Source of the DNA: JACRBR01 sp964371355
GTDB taxonomy: Bacteria; Chloroflexota; Dehalococcoidia; DSTF01; JACRBR01
Direction: 5' to 3'
Length of the DNA stretch: 64,000 nucleotides
NCBI GenBank assembly: GCA_964371355.1
Contig: CAYJMG010000015.1
Coordinates: 1 to 64,000 of the forward strand
The translations under genes and the position numbers were made by a program. Positions 35,072 to 42,714 of this stretch are shown here, piece by piece (the first letter of the stretch is position 1; every line of letters begins with the position of its first letter). The notes under the pieces were generated by a model, which saw only the letters and a program-made list of their open reading frames with translations, was not told the origin of the DNA and searched no databases.

Positions 35072-36553
35072 TCAGGCGGCCCTCGGCGCCGCCGCTGCAT
35101 GGTGCTCGGTCTCTTCTTCGATGTCGCTGTAGCGGATCTCGACGATCCGATCCCAGGCCATCAGAAACGCGTGCACGCACCGCGGGTCGAACTGGGTGCC
35201 GCTGCACCGGATGATCTCGTCCCGCGCGGCCTCCGGCGTCTGGGCCTTTCGATATGGCCGGTCCGAAGTCATCGCGTCGAAAGTGTCCGCCATCGCGAAG
35301 ATCCTCGCGCCTATGGGAATCTCGTCGGCCGCCAGTCCGCGTGGGTACCCCTTCCCGTCGAAGCGCTCGTGGTGGTTGAACACGATCGTCGCAGCGCCGG
35401 ACAGGAACGAGATGTCCTTGATGACGTCGAACCCGATCTTCGGGTGTCGTTTCATCGCCACCCACTCGCCATCGTCCAGCGGGCCGGGCTTGTGGAGGAT
35501 CGAGTCCGACACGCCGATCTTCCCGATATCGTGCAGGAGGCCGCCGCGCTGGAGGTTCACCCATTCCTCCGATCCCGGCTCGATTCCCATGTGATAGGCG
35601 ATCTCCATCATGTAGCGCGCCACCCGCATCGAGTGCCCCTTGGTCTCCTGGTCGCGCGCGTCCAGAGCCGAGACCAGTGCTTCGAGCGTGCCGTCGTACG
35701 TTTCGCGCAGTTGGTCAGCCATCCGCAAGATGTCGCGGTTTGCCCGCTGCAACTCGACGTTCGTCTTCTTCAGCTCCTCGACGTTTGACCGCGTCTTGTC
35801 AAGGTACTGCTTGATCGCGAAGCGCATCATGAGTGGAGGCGCGACGAACGCCAACAGACCAGCGTAACCCAGCCCGTGGTATGCCACGGCCAGCGCCAAC
35901 CCCAGCATCCCGAACACCGCGTAGTGCGGGATCAGCCATTCGAACTTCTCCCGCCACACGCCGACCACTGACGCACCCGTCGCCAGGCTCACCGCCAGCG
36001 CGACCAGCATCGAATTCAGCAGGTAGTACACGAGAGTGGCGCCCAGGGCGATTGGGACGAGCCAGCCGCTGAGCGGTAACCCCTCCCCGACCACGCCGAC
36101 GAGTGCCGCGATCATCCACGCCACGAGGCCGTTCACCAACACCACCGAACCGATGTTGAACAACCGCTTGTACCAGGCGCCGCCGCCGAAGTCGGTCGCG
36201 ATCGCCGCTAGCGGACTGATGAGCACCGCGCCCGCGGGCCCGAACAGGAATGCGATCGCGAAGTCGCCGACCATCGCGATCGAGATGGTCGTGTCGCCGT
36301 AGATGGGGATGCGCGTGCGGCCCAGCGCGATGGCGAGCAGTCCGATGATCAGCAGGCCGTCGACGTCGTCCGTGTTCAGGCGCGGTCCGAAGGCCACAAT
36401 GCAGGCCAGGCCCGCCGCAAACACCAGCCAGACATACGCGAGCGCGGCTCGGGGCAGACGCTCCTGTCCGGCCGCCTGGACGCCCGGCGGGAGGACCCGC
36501 GTGGCTTGCAGTGGAGCGGGAGACGAGAGCGCGTCGGAAGGTTGTGTGACCAT
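35072..36553 (-). CDS. Membrane HD-GYP domain phosphodiesterase
   Basis: A 493-residue protein predicted to hydrolyse cyclic di-GMP. The N-terminal half has about seven to eight membrane helices (about 35-250), a possible sensory region. A short coiled coil (VEELKKTNVELQRANRDILRMADQL) leads to the catalytic domain. That domain has HSMRVARYM, HDIGKIGVSDSILHKPGPL, HHERFDGKGYPRGL and ADTFDAMTSDRPYR, so all metal and GYP residues are present. The end is polar and alanine-rich. It lies between the TetR and sigma-factor genes and ends at a strong terminator. With the GGDEF protein and the riboswitch it makes a compact c-di-GMP locus. Confidence 0.92.
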   Translation of the reverse strand: MVTQPSDALSSPAPLQATRVLPPGVQAAGQERLPRAALAYVWLVFAAGLACIVAFGPRLNTDDVDGLLIIGLLAIALGRTRIPIYGDTTISIAMVGDFAIAFLFGPAGAVLISPLAAIATDFGGGAWYKRLFNIGSVVLVNGLVAWMIAALVGVVGEGLPLSGWLVPIALGATLVYYLLNSMLVALAVSLATGASVVGVWREKFEWLIPHYAVFGMLGLALAVAYHGLGYAGLLAFVAPPLMMRFAIKQYLDKTRSNVEELKKTNVELQRANRDILRMADQLRETYDGTLEALVSALDARDQETKGHSMRVARYMMEIAYHMGIEPGSEEWVNLQRGGLLHDIGKIGVSDSILHKPGPLDDGEWVAMKRHPKIGFDVIKDISFLSGAATIVFNHHERFDGKGYPRGLAADEIPIGARIFAMADTFDAMTSDRPYRKAQTPEAARDEIIRCSGTQFDPRCVHAFLMAWDRIVEIRYSDIEEETEHHAAAAPRAA

Positions 36554-36669
36554 GGCCCACCAGGTGCGCGTGTGGCCCCGTCCGCCGAGACCACCAGATC
36601 AGTATCGGAATCTTCGGATACGCCCCGTAGGGGTCTCCACCCAGCGTCCCTTCCGCGTGCTACCGCTTC

Positions 36670-37398
36670 CTACGCTGCCACGTCCTGCAGCTGGGCGTTT
36701 ATCTGCCGCTTCAGCGTCGAGAGGATGCGCTTGTGCAACTGGCAGACCCGGCTCTCTGAGAGCCCCATCAGCGCCCCGATCTCGTGGAACGGCTTGGATT
36801 CGGTGTACCGAAGCTGCAGAATCGCCCGGTCGCGGGCATTGAGACGGTGCATGGCGGCGTCCAGCAGGGCCAGCGAGGCGTTGTGGTCGGCCGCCTTGGC
36901 CGGATCACCGAGTTCGTCATCGTCCACCGGGTCGAACGAGGGCGCCGTGTCCCCTCCCCGGTCCTGCAGCGCGTGCTCCAGCGAGATGAACCTCGACGAA
37001 GAATGCCGCATGATGTCGTTCAACTGGTCCAGTGAAATCGCCATCCGAAAGGCGATCTCCTTCGGCGAAGGCCAGCGCCCCAACGCCGCCGCCAGCTCCT
37101 GGGACACGGCCTCGACCTCGCGAGTGTTCTTCCGTACGGAGCGCGGCAACGGGTCCATCTTCCGGATCGCATCGAGGATCGAACCCCGGATGCGCCTCAC
37201 CGCGAAACTGGCGAAGCTGGTGCCGCGCTCTTCATCGAACGCGTCCACGGCCTGGATCAGTCCCTCCACGCCGTAGGCGATCGCGTCCTCGCGGTCGAGC
37301 CCCAGCGTCTTCTGGTTGTCCGTCGACATCCGGCTCACGACGAATGCCACCAGCGGCATGTGCCGCATGATCATCTCTTGCCGGGCTGGTCCTCGCAT
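36670..37398 (-). CDS. RNA polymerase sigma factor, FliA/WhiG (sigma-28) type
   Basis: A 242-residue group 3 sigma factor. Region 2 is MPLVAFVVSRMSTDNQ...LDREDAIAYGVEGLIQAVDAFDEERGTSFASFAVRRIRGSILDAIRK split over residues about 14-78. Region 3 is VSQELAAALGRWPSPKEIAFRM and region 4 ends LRYTESKPFHEIGALMGLSESRVCQLHKRILSTLKR. The ATG has AGGGGG upstream. The leader contains a c-di-GMP-I riboswitch and an intrinsic terminator directly before the start, so the sigma level should follow c-di-GMP. No flagellar or sporulation genes are in the window, so its regulon is unknown. The gene is upstream of the HD-GYP gene on the same strand. Confidence 0.92.
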   Translation of the reverse strand: MRGPARQEMIMRHMPLVAFVVSRMSTDNQKTLGLDREDAIAYGVEGLIQAVDAFDEERGTSFASFAVRRIRGSILDAIRKMDPLPRSVRKNTREVEAVSQELAAALGRWPSPKEIAFRMAISLDQLNDIMRHSSSRFISLEHALQDRGGDTAPSFDPVDDDELGDPAKAADHNASLALLDAAMHRLNARDRAILQLRYTESKPFHEIGALMGLSESRVCQLHKRILSTLKRQINAQLQDVAA

Positions 37399-37415
37399 GG
37401 TCGTACCCCCTGCGG

Positions 37416-37457
37416 AACGAAAATGGCCGCCTGCCCAGAGGGGCGACCGGCGGCCAT
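37416..37457 (-). terminator. Riboswitch expression-platform terminator
   Basis: On the minus strand the arms ATGGCCGCC (37449-37457) and GGCGGCCAT (37423-37431) form a 9-bp stem with an inner GCCC/GGGC stem, followed by TTTCGTT. It ends about 18 bases before the sigma-factor ATG and lies after the aptamer, as expected for transcriptional control. Confidence 0.75.
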
Positions 37458-37489
37458 GGTGCGCGGACTCGAAGACGTACAACCGGCGG

Positions 37490-37580
37490 GGTTGCAGGTG
37501 TTCGGCGGCCCGGCTGTCCGCTCTGGCGGACCCGTGGCTTTGCGCCCTCGCCTTGCGGCGAGTTTGCCCGTTCGCTTCCT
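37490..37580 (-). promoter_or_regulatory. Cyclic di-GMP-I (GEMM) riboswitch aptamer
   Basis: The minus strand reads GGGCAAACTCGCC, GCAA tetraloop, GGCGAG, then GGCGCAAAGCCACGGG, a second hairpin GTCCGC/GCGGAC, and AGCCGGGCCGCC. This matches the GEMM-I pattern: the GGGCAAAC strand, a GNRA-capped P2 helix, the invariant CGCAAAGCC joining strand and the P3 helix holding the tetraloop receptor. It lies in the leader of the sigma-factor gene and is followed by a terminator. Whether ligand turns the gene on or off cannot be told from the sequence alone. Confidence 0.85.
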
Positions 37581-37583
37581 CTG

Positions 37584-37614
37584 AGTATCCCCGGGGCTTC
37601 CCGCCGCACGTCCA
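37584..37614 (-). promoter_or_regulatory. Candidate promoter of the riboswitch-sigma transcript
   Basis: On the minus strand TGGACG (37609-37614) and GATACT (37584-37589), spaced 19 bp (18 bp if GGATAC is taken). TGGACG also serves as -35 of the tRNA-Phe gene. The predicted start is at about 37577, at the aptamer's 5' edge. Confidence 0.5.
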
Positions 37615-37817
37615 GCATCCATCCCTGGTATGCCTTCGCTAACCCCTAACGCCGCGCCCCTCGATTTGTTACAGGTTTGTCCCGGCTTTTTCCGCCCCCG
37701 AACCTGCAACCCCTCGCTCCGGCCTTGTCATGGATCTGGAATCATTGCCTCGAAAGGTGCATACTGGGGCGTCGGAGAACCACCGGTTGGCCGATACTCT
37801 TCACGAGGTACAGGGCC

Positions 37818-38444
37818 ATGCCACGCACGATGATGGACCGCTTCGAACAGCGCAAAGCAACGCGCGCAAAGCTCGTCGATGCCGCGCTTCAACTGTTCTC
37901 GACGAGTGGGTATGAGCACGCAACCGTCGACGACATCTCCCAGGCTGCTGGTTACTCGAAGGGCGCCTACTACTTCCACTTCTCCACCAAAGACGACATC
38001 CTTCTCGAGCTGCTCCGCATGTGGACCGAGGATCGGAACACGCAGCTCGCCGGCGCTGCCGAGAGTTCTGTCGACCGCGACGGGTTGCGCGACGTGCTCG
38101 CCGGGTTCTTCTCTTACACCGAGTCCCCTCGTTGGCCGGGTGTCTTGCTGGAGTTCTGGGCGCAGGCCATGCGCAACCAGGAGGTCAGCAAGCGCCTTAC
38201 AGAGGCGTACTCCGTGTGGCGAAGAAACCTCGCCGAGGCGTTCGAGGCCGCCCGGAACAGAGGCGTCATTACGGCTTCGGCCGATGACGCGGCTGCCGTC
38301 GCGCTCGCCGCGCATGATGGCTACGCCGTGCAGGTTGCCATCGGTGCGCCGGGCGCGAAGGCCATGACCCCGGCAGACCTCGCCGAATCGCTCCTTCAGC
38401 CGCTCGAGACGGCCGCGGTCGAGCGGCAGGCCGCCGCCCGCTAA
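37818..38444 (+). CDS. TetR-family transcriptional regulator
   Basis: A 208-residue regulator with helix-turn-helix AALQLFSTSGYEHATVDDISQAAGYSKGAYYFHFSTKDDILLELL at about residues 20-64. The ligand domain (PRWPGVLLEFWAQAMRNQEV) is typical of the TetR_C type used by fatty-acid or drug regulators. It lies 49 bases before the operon beginning with the dehydrogenase homologue and may regulate it. It is divergent from the riboswitch-sigma unit. Confidence 0.88.
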   Translation: MPRTMMDRFEQRKATRAKLVDAALQLFSTSGYEHATVDDISQAAGYSKGAYYFHFSTKDDILLELLRMWTEDRNTQLAGAAESSVDRDGLRDVLAGFFSYTESPRWPGVLLEFWAQAMRNQEVSKRLTEAYSVWRRNLAEAFEAARNRGVITASADDAAAVALAAHDGYAVQVAIGAPGAKAMTPADLAESLLQPLETAAVERQAAAR

Positions 38445-38493
38445 CACCCCTCGTCCGCTATCGTGCAGCGATATTCCACCACGGAGCGATCCC

Positions 38494-39486
38494 CTGCGTG
38501 CGCTGATTCTCGCCCCGTTCTCCGAGCGGCAGCTCACACGTCTGCGGACGCGCGTTGACGTCGTGTACGAGAGCTGGCTCGAGACGAACGCCCTGCAGGA
38601 TCCGGACCTCCTGGGCGCACGCCTAGCGCGAGAGGACTTCGACGCGCTGGTCGTCGAAGCCGATTTCGTCTTCCGTGAGGTGTTCGATGCCGCCCCTGGG
38701 CTGCGCTTCGTCGGCATCTGCCGCAACGCCCTGAACCACGTCGACCTCGACGCCGCCACGACCAGTGGCGTGGCGGTCTCCCACGCCCGCGGCCGCAACA
38801 CCAACGCCGTGGCCGAGCTGACTCTCGGCCTGATGCTCTCCCTCGCCCGGCGCATCCCGCAGGCCCACACGCTCGTCTCCGGCGGCGGCTGGCGCGACCC
38901 TGCCCTCGGATACCGCAAGCTGCGCGGTCGGGAGATCGCCGGCTCGACGGTCGGCGTCGTGGGCTTCGGGCAGATTGGCCGGGACGTCGCCGCGAAGAGC
39001 GCCGCGCTGGGCGCGAAGGTGCTCGTGTACGACCCCTACGTCCCCGAGCGCCACATCACGTCGGTGGGTGCCCGCCGCGCGACGCTCGCCGCGCTCGCGA
39101 AAGGCAGCGACTTCGTGACGGTGCACGCCGCCGAGAACCGCGGCACCCGCCGGATGGTCGACGCCGCGTTCTTCGACCGCATGCGGCCCGGGGCCTACTT
39201 CGTCAACACGAGCGCCGGCAGCGTAGTCGACCACGACGCGCTCGCTGCCGCGCTACAGTCGGGCCGGCTGGCCGGGGCGGCGCTGGACGTGTTCGACGGC
39301 CACCCGCTGCCGCCGTCGAGCCCGCTGATGTCGGTACCGAACCTGCTCCTCACGCCGCACATCGGAGGCGCCACCGCCGAGACGATCGAGCGGCACTCCC
39401 GCATCATCGTCTCCGAGATCGAGCGCCTGCTCGACGGCAAGCCACTCAAGTACTGCGTGAACGCCGGGTATCTTGCCAACCGCTAG
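38494..39486 (+). CDS. D-isomer-specific 2-hydroxyacid dehydrogenase family protein, catalytic residues replaced
   Basis: About 330 residues: N-terminal substrate-domain strand RALILAPFSERQLTRL and Rossmann domain STVGVVGFGQIGRDVAAKSAALGAKVLVYDPY. The usual catalytic arginine (NxARG) is replaced in VNTSAGSVVD, and the usual glutamate (DVFExEP) in LDVFDGHPLP; the histidine in LTPHIGG is kept. It probably binds NAD(P) but may not be a normal dehydrogenase. The first conserved strand begins at a CTG (38494) with CGGAG seven bases before it; the first ATG/GTG/TTG in frame is GTG 38563, which would cut off that strand. It leads a tight operon with the aldolase gene. Confidence 0.85.
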   Translation: MRALILAPFSERQLTRLRTRVDVVYESWLETNALQDPDLLGARLAREDFDALVVEADFVFREVFDAAPGLRFVGICRNALNHVDLDAATTSGVAVSHARGRNTNAVAELTLGLMLSLARRIPQAHTLVSGGGWRDPALGYRKLRGREIAGSTVGVVGFGQIGRDVAAKSAALGAKVLVYDPYVPERHITSVGARRATLAALAKGSDFVTVHAAENRGTRRMVDAAFFDRMRPGAYFVNTSAGSVVDHDALAAALQSGRLAGAALDVFDGHPLPPSSPLMSVPNLLLTPHIGGATAETIERHSRIIVSEIERLLDGKPLKYCVNAGYLANR

Positions 39487-39519
39487 CGCGCCGCGACCGC
39501 TGCTGCGATCCTGTGTCCG

Positions 39520-40179
39520 ATGCCGCCCGACTATCTGGCTGAACGCACCGAGGTCCTCGAAGCCGTGCGCCGCGTTGTGGGGCTGGGCCTCGTCGCGTAC
39601 GCCAGCGGCAACGTCAGCCGCCGTGTCGTCACGCCGGACGGCGATCTGTACGCCGTGACGGCGAGTCGCGTGCCCTACCACCGCTTCGGCATCGCCGACG
39701 TGCTCGTCGTCGACGCGAACGTCGACCCCGTGGTGGGTGGCGGCATACCGTCGAGCGAGTCGCTCGCCCACATGGCCGTATATGCGGCCCGCCCCGATGC
39801 AGGCGCGGTCATCCATACGCACTCCCTCCACGCCAGCGCCTTTGCCGTCGCCGGTCTGCCGATCCCGTGCGTGCTCGACGAGCAGGTGGTGACGCTTGGT
39901 GGGGAGGTCGAGGTCGCCGAGTACGGCGCGTCGGCCAGCCAGCGCCTCGCCGACCACGCCGTGGCCGCGCTGGGCGACCGCGCGGCGGTGCTGCTGCGTA
40001 ACCACGGCGTCCTGGGGGCCGGCAAGGACCTCGAGGAGGCCGTCGCCGTCGTCGAGCTGGTGGAGCGCGTCGCGAAGGTCCGGCTCCTGAGCTTGCAGCT
40101 CGGCGCTTCTCAGGAGCTGCCCCCTGATGTCGTCGCCGTCGAGCAGAAGATGTACCGCATGATGAAGGGGTTCAAGTGA
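39520..40179 (+). CDS. Class II aldolase/adducin family protein
   Basis: A 219-residue zinc aldolase-fold protein. The phosphate or substrate loop is VAYASGNVSRRV, the zinc ligands are in AVIHTHSLHASAF, and a later histidine is in LLRNHGVLGAGKDLEEAV. The family includes fuculose- and ribulose-phosphate aldolases and epimerases; substrate specificity is not evident. The conserved acid SSES (about residue 77) matches the catalytic glutamate region. Its 3' end overlaps the next gene by four bases. Confidence 0.9.
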   Translation: MPPDYLAERTEVLEAVRRVVGLGLVAYASGNVSRRVVTPDGDLYAVTASRVPYHRFGIADVLVVDANVDPVVGGGIPSSESLAHMAVYAARPDAGAVIHTHSLHASAFAVAGLPIPCVLDEQVVTLGGEVEVAEYGASASQRLADHAVAALGDRAAVLLRNHGVLGAGKDLEEAVAVVELVERVAKVRLLSLQLGASQELPPDVVAVEQKMYRMMKGFK

Positions 40180-40544
40180 TGCAGGTCCCGTCGTTCCTGC
40201 TGCGCCGCCTGTACGTGAAGGGCAGCCTCCGCAACGAGGGTGGCGGCGTGGTATTCGATCTGTCGAATACGCTGGGCTCCGGATATGCCGACCAGGTACT
40301 GCCGTTGCGCATCGACGGCGAGGACGTGCCACCCTCAACCTGCGCTTTCATCATCGACGGCGCGCCGCTGCGCTTCGACGAAGTATCCGCCGAGCGGCCG
40401 ATGACGCTGGCGATGAATGGTGCACTCACCGTGCGCGTGGAAGGCCGCACGCTCGCGCCGGGCGAACACACCGTCGAGATGGCGTTCATCGTGACGGGCA
40501 TGGGCGAGATGCGTTTCGACGTGAAGGACGCCATCGATGACTGA
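40176..40544 (+). CDS. C-glycoside deglycosidase beta-subunit-like (DUF6379) protein
   Basis: A 122-residue beta-rich protein. The pattern KGSLRNEGGGVVFDLSNTL, LPLRIDGEDVP, FIIDGAPLRFDEV, RTLAPGEHTVEM and EMRFDVKD resembles the small beta subunit of C-glycoside deglycosidases. In known complexes this subunit pairs with a TIM-barrel alpha subunit, which is not in this operon. It is translationally coupled to the aldolase gene (overlap at its start) and to the methyltransferase gene after it. The family assignment is by remembered sequence pattern, so moderately sure; the function here is unknown. Confidence 0.62.
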   Translation: MMQVPSFLLRRLYVKGSLRNEGGGVVFDLSNTLGSGYADQVLPLRIDGEDVPPSTCAFIIDGAPLRFDEVSAERPMTLAMNGALTVRVEGRTLAPGEHTVEMAFIVTGMGEMRFDVKDAIDD

Positions 40545-41415
40545 CCCGCCGCCGCCCCTGCCTCCCGAAGTCCCGCCGATCGACTACGTTACCCGCTGGC
40601 ACGACATCGTCGAGCGCCGCCGGGCGCAGATGGACGGCGCCTACGCCGCCAGCGGCATCTCGAACGTCGACTACTGGGGCAAGAGGGCGAAGACGTACCG
40701 CCAGGCGCTGCACCTTCGCACTGATGAGGATCCCTTCTTCCTGCGTGTACGCGACGCCGTCACGACGAGCACTGCGGTGCTCGACGTGGGCGCGGGCACG
40801 GGGCGGCACACGCTGTCGCTCTCACCCCACGTGCGGCGCGTCGTCGCGGTCGACCCGTCGGCCGCGATGCTGGGCATGCTGCGGGAGGATGTCGAGTCGC
40901 AGAAGGTCACGAACGTGGACATCGTGCACGCGGAGTGGCTCGAAGCGTCGGTAGAGCCGGCGGACATCGTGATCTGCTCCCACGTGCTGTACCCGATCGC
41001 CGACCCCGCGCCGTTCGTGCGCAAGCTGGAGCAGCACGCGCTCGATCGCGTGTTCGTGTACCTGCGCGTCGACCCGCTGCCGACGGACATGGGGCTCTGG
41101 TCCGAGTTCTACGGCGTGCCGCTGCAGGCCCAGCCCGTCGCGCTCGACCTGCTGAACCTGCTGGCGCAGATCGGCATCGTGGCGGACATGGAGGTGACGG
41201 AGCACCGGTTCACCTGGACCTTCGCCGACCTCGAGGAGGCGGCCGCGCAGGCGCGCAACAGCCTTTGCCTGCGCGAGGACGACACCGCCGCCACCGAGAA
41301 GGTGCGCGCGCTCCTGAAGGAGCGCCTGGTCGCCTGGCCGGAGAACCGCCTCGGCCCGCAGGTCGGGGCCGCGCGCTCGGGCATCATCTCCTGGCGTCCG
41401 ACGCCGGCATCCTGA
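40537..41415 (+). CDS. Class I SAM-dependent methyltransferase
   Basis: A 292-residue methyltransferase: motif I VLDVGAGTGRHTLSLSP, AVDPSAAMLGML at the end of strand 2, and VEPADIVICSHVLYPIADPAPFVRKLE as motif IV and post-motif. The N-terminus is proline-rich (PPPPLPPEVPP). The C-terminal helices (DLEEAAAQARNSLCLREDD) form a lid. It overlaps the preceding gene by eight bases and ends the operon. Substrate unknown. Confidence 0.85.
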   Translation: MTDPPPPLPPEVPPIDYVTRWHDIVERRRAQMDGAYAASGISNVDYWGKRAKTYRQALHLRTDEDPFFLRVRDAVTTSTAVLDVGAGTGRHTLSLSPHVRRVVAVDPSAAMLGMLREDVESQKVTNVDIVHAEWLEASVEPADIVICSHVLYPIADPAPFVRKLEQHALDRVFVYLRVDPLPTDMGLWSEFYGVPLQAQPVALDLLNLLAQIGIVADMEVTEHRFTWTFADLEEAAAQARNSLCLREDDTAATEKVRALLKERLVAWPENRLGPQVGAARSGIISWRPTPAS

Positions 41416-41433
41416 GGAGGCTCCGAGGGGCCG

Positions 41434-41505
41434 GGACATTGCTCGGCACTTTTCGTGTTGCGTTCGCGGCAGGCGGTTCTCCTTCGGACATTGCTCGGCA
41501 GTTTT
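41434..41505 (+). repeat. Direct repeat GGACATTGCTCGGCA(C/G)TTTT, two copies
   Basis: Copies at 41434-41453 and 41486-41505 match at 19 of 20 bases and are 52 bases apart. They stand in a 302-bp gap between convergent genes that otherwise shows no gene, terminator or promoter I can support. The 3' part of the gap (41570-41650) contains an A-rich stretch and looks like decayed sequence. The repeats could be insertion-sequence end remnants or protein-binding sites. Confidence 0.6.
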
Positions 41506-41716
41506 GACCCTGCGGGGCGGCCCGGCCGGGTGGCGTTAGGGCTGGACGGCCGTCTCACCACGAGGCGGATCCCGGGCCCTGAGCGAGCGTACGGCCTGGA
41601 GGGAACGATCTCCAAGCCTCGCGGATCACATTCGAAAGAAAAAAATGCGGAGGTTTGGAGCAAGCGGGCGGGACGAGGGCGTCGACGTCGGTGTCGGACG
41701 ATTCGGCGCCCGACGC

Positions 41717-42550
41717 CTAGCTTCTGCGACCCAACCAGTCCCGCACGATGGCTACCAGCTCCTCCGGCCGGTCGGTGGGCACGGAGTGGCCGGACTCGGC
41801 GACCTCAGCCAGCTCTCCGGCGGGCAGGGCGGCGATCATCTCGTCCGCGGTCTCCGACGGCAGCACGAGCGTCTTGCCGCCGCGGACGAGCAGCACCGGC
41901 ATGCGCAGCTCGGGGAGTGCGTCCGTCAGGTTGGCCGGCTCCCACGCGACCTGCACCTTTGCGTCCCACTTCAGCAGCAGCCCCCCGTCGCCGTCGTCCA
42001 GCAGGTTCCAGCGCGTCCGGTACGCCAGGTTCTCGTCGGGCGCCGTCGTGTTGCCGAGCCGTGCCTCCGCGAACGCCGCGTCGAACGCCGGATAGGGCGT
42101 GTGCCCCTCCATGGCGAGCCGCTCCATCGCCTCGCGGTTTGGCCAGCGACCCGGCTGGAGCGTGGGTGGGATGTCGATCGCGATCAGATGCGATACGCGG
42201 TCCGGGTGCTGGTGGGCGTAGGCGAACCCGTTGTGGCCGCCCATCGAGAGCCCCATCAGCACGAAACGCTCGAGCCCCCACTGCTGCCGCAGCAGCTCCA
42301 GGTCGTCGACGAAGTCCTGCGTCCGGTAGGTCGGGGTGTGCTGCGTGTCGCCGTGGCCGCGCTGATCCGGGGCGAAGATGTGGTACCGGTCGGCTAGCGG
42401 CGCGGCCGTGTCGTCCCAGATGTGCGCGTGCCCGGTGAGCCCGTGCAGCAGCACCATCGGCGGCGCTTCCGGCTCGCCCCACTCCAGCACGTGGAACCGC
42501 AGCCCCCGCGCCTCGACATCATGCTCGCGATATCCCGTGGTGGTCGTCAT
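41717..42550 (-). CDS. Alpha/beta hydrolase
   Basis: A 277-residue hydrolase. The oxyanion region is MVLLHGLTGHAHIW, the nucleophile elbow GLSMGGHNG (Ser at about 112), the acid probably in VLLVRGGKTLVLP region and the histidine in AESGHSVPTDRPEELV. The length and DQRGHGDT motif fit the epoxide-hydrolase/lactonase-like branch. The ATG has GGAGG upstream. It is single and convergent with the methyltransferase operon. Confidence 0.88.
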   Translation of the reverse strand: MTTTTGYREHDVEARGLRFHVLEWGEPEAPPMVLLHGLTGHAHIWDDTAAPLADRYHIFAPDQRGHGDTQHTPTYRTQDFVDDLELLRQQWGLERFVLMGLSMGGHNGFAYAHQHPDRVSHLIAIDIPPTLQPGRWPNREAMERLAMEGHTPYPAFDAAFAEARLGNTTAPDENLAYRTRWNLLDDGDGGLLLKWDAKVQVAWEPANLTDALPELRMPVLLVRGGKTLVLPSETADEMIAALPAGELAEVAESGHSVPTDRPEELVAIVRDWLGRRS

Positions 42551-42682
42551 GGTGAGCCTCCCGTGCCGAGAGCATCGCCGACGCGCCCGTCCCGGTCAAT
42601 GCGCGCGGGGCTTCCGGCCCTGCTCCCAACCCCGCCCGCCGACTACACTTCCTCGCACCTGAAACCTGGAACCTCGCCCCTA

Positions 42683-42710
42683 CTGTCCACCGTGAACTGT
42701 CCACTGGAGA
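42683..42710 (+). repeat. Heptamer array CTGTCCA/CCGTGAA/CTGTCCA/CTGGAGA
   Basis: Four tandem 7-base units ending four bases before the ATG at 42715. The last unit supplies a GGAG Shine-Dalgarno. The same period-7 pattern occurs at 45052, 60363 and 61789. Confidence 0.6.
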
Positions 42711-42714
42711 CGCC

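Noticed and set aside
36670..37398. Sigma factor as evidence for flagellar genes in the window
   Set aside because: No flagellar, chemotaxis or sporulation gene is present; the sigma-28 type alone does not establish motility.
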